Assembly: GCF_040901545.1 (NCBI RefSeq)
Contig: NZ_JBBDYL010000027.1
Location: forward strand, 1 to 34,781
Direction of reading: 5' to 3'
Source of the DNA: Sulfuricaulis sp040901545
Lineage (GTDB): Bacteria; Pseudomonadota; Gammaproteobacteria; Acidiferrobacterales; Sulfurifustaceae
Length of the DNA stretch: 34,781 bases
Under the pieces are notes generated by a model. That model made no database searches. It had not been told where the DNA came from and was given only the letters and a program-made list of their open reading frames with translations. Positions within the stretch are counted from its first letter, which is position 1; every line of letters begins with the position of its first letter. The translations under genes were made by a program, and so were the position numbers. Below are positions 32,312 through 34,781 of this stretch, piece by piece.

Positions 32312-33046
32312 TCAGTTGCATCCCGCCAGCGCGGCCAGCGCTTGGGCATTTCGCGGGGCCGCGCCCAGGGCATCGTTGTCGAAGTAGACGTGGACGTTGC
32401 GACCCTGCTTGAGCCAGCGATGGATGCGTTTGGCCCACTGTCCCAGTTCTCTCGTGCCGTAGGCCGAGGCGTAAGTGACTGCGTGTCCGTGCAGCCGGAC
32501 ATACACCATGTCGGTGGTCACGGCGTCCCACAGCGGCCAGTCGGCGGCGTCCGACTGGCAGACGGCAATGTGATGCGTGCGCAGGCACGCGGCGACTTCA
32601 TCGTCGAACCAGGAGTCATGGCGGAATTCGATCGCGTGTCGCGCCCGGGGCCAGGATTCCAGCGCCCTGGCGAACAGCTGCAAGCGCTCCATGTTTTTGC
32701 GAAACGGTCGCGGCAGTTGCCATATGACGGCCGCGAGTTTTTCACCCAGGCCCCTGGCGTGATCGCGTTCGAGGCGAATGGCGGGCAGCGGATCGGCGAG
32801 TTTCTTGTTGTGCGTCAGGAAGCGGTTGCCCTTGATGGCGAAGCGGAAATCGGCCGGCGTCGCGTCATGCCAGCGACGAAATGTTTCCTTGCTTTGCAGA
32901 CGGTAAAAGCTGGCATTGACTTCAATGCTGTTGAAATGCTCGGCGCAGAATCTCAGCCAGTTTTTGCGTGGAATCCCGTGGTAGAAGTCGTCGCGCCAGG
33001 AATCGTAATTCCAGCCGCTGGTCCCGATGTAAACCTGACCTGACAT
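32312..33046 (-). CDS. DUF72 (YecE-like) family protein
   Basis: 244 aa, a TIM-barrel-like family. Typical segments are YIGTSGWNYDSWRDDFY at the N-terminus, NSIEVNASFYRL, RFAIKGNRFLTH, the acidic RHDSWFDDEV and the C-terminal VYFDNDALGAAPRNA. The biochemical function of the family is not established; a link to nucleic-acid metabolism has been proposed from structure. It sits between rtcB and polX, with a 2-base gap to polX, so it shares transcription with a DNA-repair gene. Confidence 0.88.
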   Translation of the reverse strand: MSGQVYIGTSGWNYDSWRDDFYHGIPRKNWLRFCAEHFNSIEVNASFYRLQSKETFRRWHDATPADFRFAIKGNRFLTHNKKLADPLPAIRLERDHARGLGEKLAAVIWQLPRPFRKNMERLQLFARALESWPRARHAIEFRHDSWFDDEVAACLRTHHIAVCQSDAADWPLWDAVTTDMVYVRLHGHAVTYASAYGTRELGQWAKRIHRWLKQGRNVHVYFDNDALGAAPRNAQALAALAGCN

Positions 33047-33059
33047 AAAGAATGAATAG

Positions 33060-33133
33060 ACAGGATTAACAGGATTAAATCGACAACAACCAAGATGCTT
33101 TCGATTTTTGAGAAGTAATCCTGTTAATCCTGT
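33060..33133. repeat. Inverted repeat built from 9-base AATCCTGTT units
   Basis: 18-base arms (33060-33077 and 33116-33133) are exact reverse complements around a 38-base loop. Each arm is itself two head-to-tail copies of a 9-base unit, and a third imperfect copy (AATCTTGTC) follows at 33135-33143, with a matching GACAGGATT on the left. It fills the whole rtcB-DUF72 gap. The hairpin would form in minus-strand mRNA right after the rtcB stop. Confidence 0.8.
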
Positions 33134-33154
33134 GAATCTTGTCCATTTGATTTT

Positions 33155-34585
33155 TTATCCTTTTATGCAAACCAAAGGCTCAAGGCGCGCCACTTTTCGT
33201 GCCAGTCCGGCGGCATCGGCGGCGTCCACCACGGCGGATACGTCCTTGTAGGCGCCCGGCGCCTCTTCGGCCACGCCGCGACCGGAGGGGCTGCGAATCA
33301 GAATCCCGCGCGCCGCCAGCTCGTCGATCACCTGCCGGCCTTTCCAGGTTTTGTACGCCTGGTGCCGGCTCATGGCGCGGCCGGCGCCGTGGCAGGCGGA
33401 ACTGAATGACAGCGCTTCACCTGCTGCGGCGCCCACCAGTATGTAAGATCCGGTACCCATGGAACCACCGATCAGTACCGGTTGGCCGACGGCGCGCAAG
33501 ATGTCGGGAATATCAGGATGGCCCGGACCGAAGGCGCGCGTCGCGCCCTTGCGGTGCACGTAAAGCTTGCGCGGTCTTCCGTCCACGACATGATCCTCCA
33601 CCTTGCAGGTGTTATGGGAGACGTCGTAAAGCAACGGCAGACGCGCCTTGGGCAGTACTCGGGCGAAGGCATCGCGCACGAGATGGGTGAGAATCTGCCG
33701 GTTGGCGAGCGCGCAGTTGATGGCGGCACGCATGGCGCCAAGGTAATCCTCGCCCAGCGGGGAGTTGATCGGGGCGCAGGCAAGTTCGCGGTCGGGCAGG
33801 GTGATGCCATAGCGCGACGCGGCGACGACCATTTCTTTCAGGAACTCGGTGCCGATCTGATGCCCGAGACCGCGCGAGCCGCAATGGATGCTGACGACGA
33901 CGTCGTTTTCGCGAATGCCGAACACGTTCGCTGTTTTCGTGTCGAACACCTCCGCGACTTTCTGTACTTCGAGATAATGGTTGCCCGAACCCAGCGTGCC
34001 CATCTCGTCGCGCTGGCGCTTCTTTGCGTGCTCGGACACGCAATCCGGACGCGCGCCGCGCATCTGGCCCTGCTCTTCAATGCGATCGAGATCCGGTTTG
34101 CTCCCATAGCCTTGTGCCACCGCCCAACGTGCGCCGCCCGCAAGCATCGCGTCCATTTCGGATGGATTCAGGCGGATGTCGCCGGTGCTGCCCAGACCCG
34201 CCGGAATCTCGTTATATAAGGTGTCGGCCAGGGTTTTCTGGACCGCCATGACGTCCTCGGTGTTTAGTCCGGTATGGAGGCAGCGCACGCCGCACGAGAT
34301 GTCGAAGCCGACGCCGCCCGCCGAGACCACACCGCCTTCATCCGGATCGAAGGCGGCCACGCCGCCGATGGGAAAGCCGTAGCCCCAGTGCGCATCGGGC
34401 ATGGCGTAGGACGCCTTGACGATGCCGGGCAGCGTCGCGACGTTGCACACCTGTTCGTATACCTTGTTGTCCATGGCACGGATCAGCGCTTCGTCGGCGT
34501 AGAGCACCGCGGGCACGCGCATGGCGCCGTGAGGCGCGATCTCCCATTCGTAATCGGTGTGACGGCTGAAAAGTGATATATCCAT
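33155..34585 (-). CDS. rtcB: RNA-splicing ligase RtcB
   Basis: 476 aa from the ATG at 34585 (MDISLFSRHT); the frame is open further upstream but only through a hairpin-rich repeat region. All key residues of the family are visible: Asp95 and Cys98 in FDISCGVRC, His203 in GSGNHYLE, His234 in SIHCGSRG, His324 in DVSHNT, and the GMP-accepting His344 in VHRKGATRA. It joins 2',3'-cyclic phosphate or 3'-phosphate RNA ends to 5'-OH ends using GTP and Mn2+. No archease or RtcR regulator gene is in the window. No clear ribosome binding site precedes the start. Confidence 0.95.
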   Translation of the reverse strand: MDISLFSRHTDYEWEIAPHGAMRVPAVLYADEALIRAMDNKVYEQVCNVATLPGIVKASYAMPDAHWGYGFPIGGVAAFDPDEGGVVSAGGVGFDISCGVRCLHTGLNTEDVMAVQKTLADTLYNEIPAGLGSTGDIRLNPSEMDAMLAGGARWAVAQGYGSKPDLDRIEEQGQMRGARPDCVSEHAKKRQRDEMGTLGSGNHYLEVQKVAEVFDTKTANVFGIRENDVVVSIHCGSRGLGHQIGTEFLKEMVVAASRYGITLPDRELACAPINSPLGEDYLGAMRAAINCALANRQILTHLVRDAFARVLPKARLPLLYDVSHNTCKVEDHVVDGRPRKLYVHRKGATRAFGPGHPDIPDILRAVGQPVLIGGSMGTGSYILVGAAAGEALSFSSACHGAGRAMSRHQAYKTWKGRQVIDELAARGILIRSPSGRGVAEEAPGAYKDVSAVVDAADAAGLARKVARLEPLVCIKG

Positions 34586-34618
34586 TTGGTTTTGTATCGC
34601 CTTCGGTGACGCATATTT

Positions 34619-34753
34619 GTGGGTGGCTGACCCACGGCAGGTTACTTTGGACTCGGACCATCCCTGGTCCTCGCCCTGCGGGCCGCCTGCGGCGGTCCAA
34701 ATTCGATCCTGTCGAATTTGTCTTTGCTTGTGCAAAGAAAGTGACCCTGGGTC
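34619..34753. repeat. Chain of six perfect dyads in the rtcB leader
   Basis: Six short hairpins follow one another: GTGGGT/ACCCAC (34619-34635), GGACCA/TGGTCC (34655-34670), GCCG/CGGC (34682-34693), CAAATTCGA/TCGAATTTG (34698-34720), TCTTTGC/GCAAAGA (34721-34738) and GACCC/GGGTC (34743-34753). The region lies directly upstream of rtcB and resembles intergenic mosaic repeats that recur in proteobacterial genomes (the TTTGC..GCAAAGAAAGT portion). No other gene signals are seen here. Confidence 0.7.
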
Positions 34754-34781
34754 GGGGGCGGAGCATCCCAGATTCAAATAA

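Noticed and set aside
33060..33133. CRISPR array
   Set aside because: The repeats are 9-base units in inverted arms, without regular spacers or cas genes.

Overview
The window (34.8 kb, moderately GC-rich) looks like the chromosome of an autotrophic, thiosulfate-oxidising proteobacterium. The evidence is a soxXYZA-soxB set without soxCD, a TusA-type sulfurtransferase, a phosphoribulokinase (Calvin cycle) next to soxB, a full sulfate-assimilation operon and a type IV pilus-type ATPase. A gammaproteobacterial sulfur oxidiser (Acidiferrobacterales-like) is my best guess; that is inference from gene content. I see no phage, insertion sequence, CRISPR array, tRNA or rRNA.

Layout. (1) 1-2585, minus: a cytochrome bd-like oxidase subunit I that has lost the quinol-site signature and runs off the left edge, preceded by a membrane-anchored and a secreted cupredoxin. 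(2) 2757-4791, plus: a divergent histidine kinase/response regulator pair that probably regulates region 1. (3) 4792-5850: gene-poor, with a small lipoprotein and several palindromes. (4) 5852-13026: a divergent cysB regulator and the operon TSUP transporter - sulfite reductase - cysH (APS reductase) - short ORF - cysD - cysN, which reduces sulfate to sulfide. (5) 13108-15753: RNA 2',3'-cyclic phosphodiesterase, an unusual carboxymuconolactone-decarboxylase/Rieske fusion, and an HD-GYP protein. (6) 15823-20932, minus: prkB, soxB, then soxXYZA; an intrinsic terminator separates soxA from soxB. (7) 21269-24749: BepA-like M48 protease, tusA, PilT-like ATPase. (8) 24807-34585, minus: eight co-directional genes, many touching or overlapping: rtcB, DUF72, polX, pncA, pncB, nrdJ, bcp, phoH. 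These cover RNA repair, DNA repair, NAD salvage, dNTP synthesis and peroxide defence.

How it fits together. Sox proteins oxidise thiosulfate in the periplasm and feed electrons to the respiratory chain. The bd-like/cupredoxin unit may be an unconventional terminal branch. PrkB ties this energy supply to CO2 fixation. The Cys operon supplies reduced sulfur for biosynthesis.

The most interesting items are the quinol-site-less bd-like oxidase with two cupredoxins, the CMD-Rieske fusion whose redox cysteines are both replaced, the terminator inside the sox cluster, the chain of six hairpins in front of rtcB, and a 44-bp perfect palindrome between polX and pncA.
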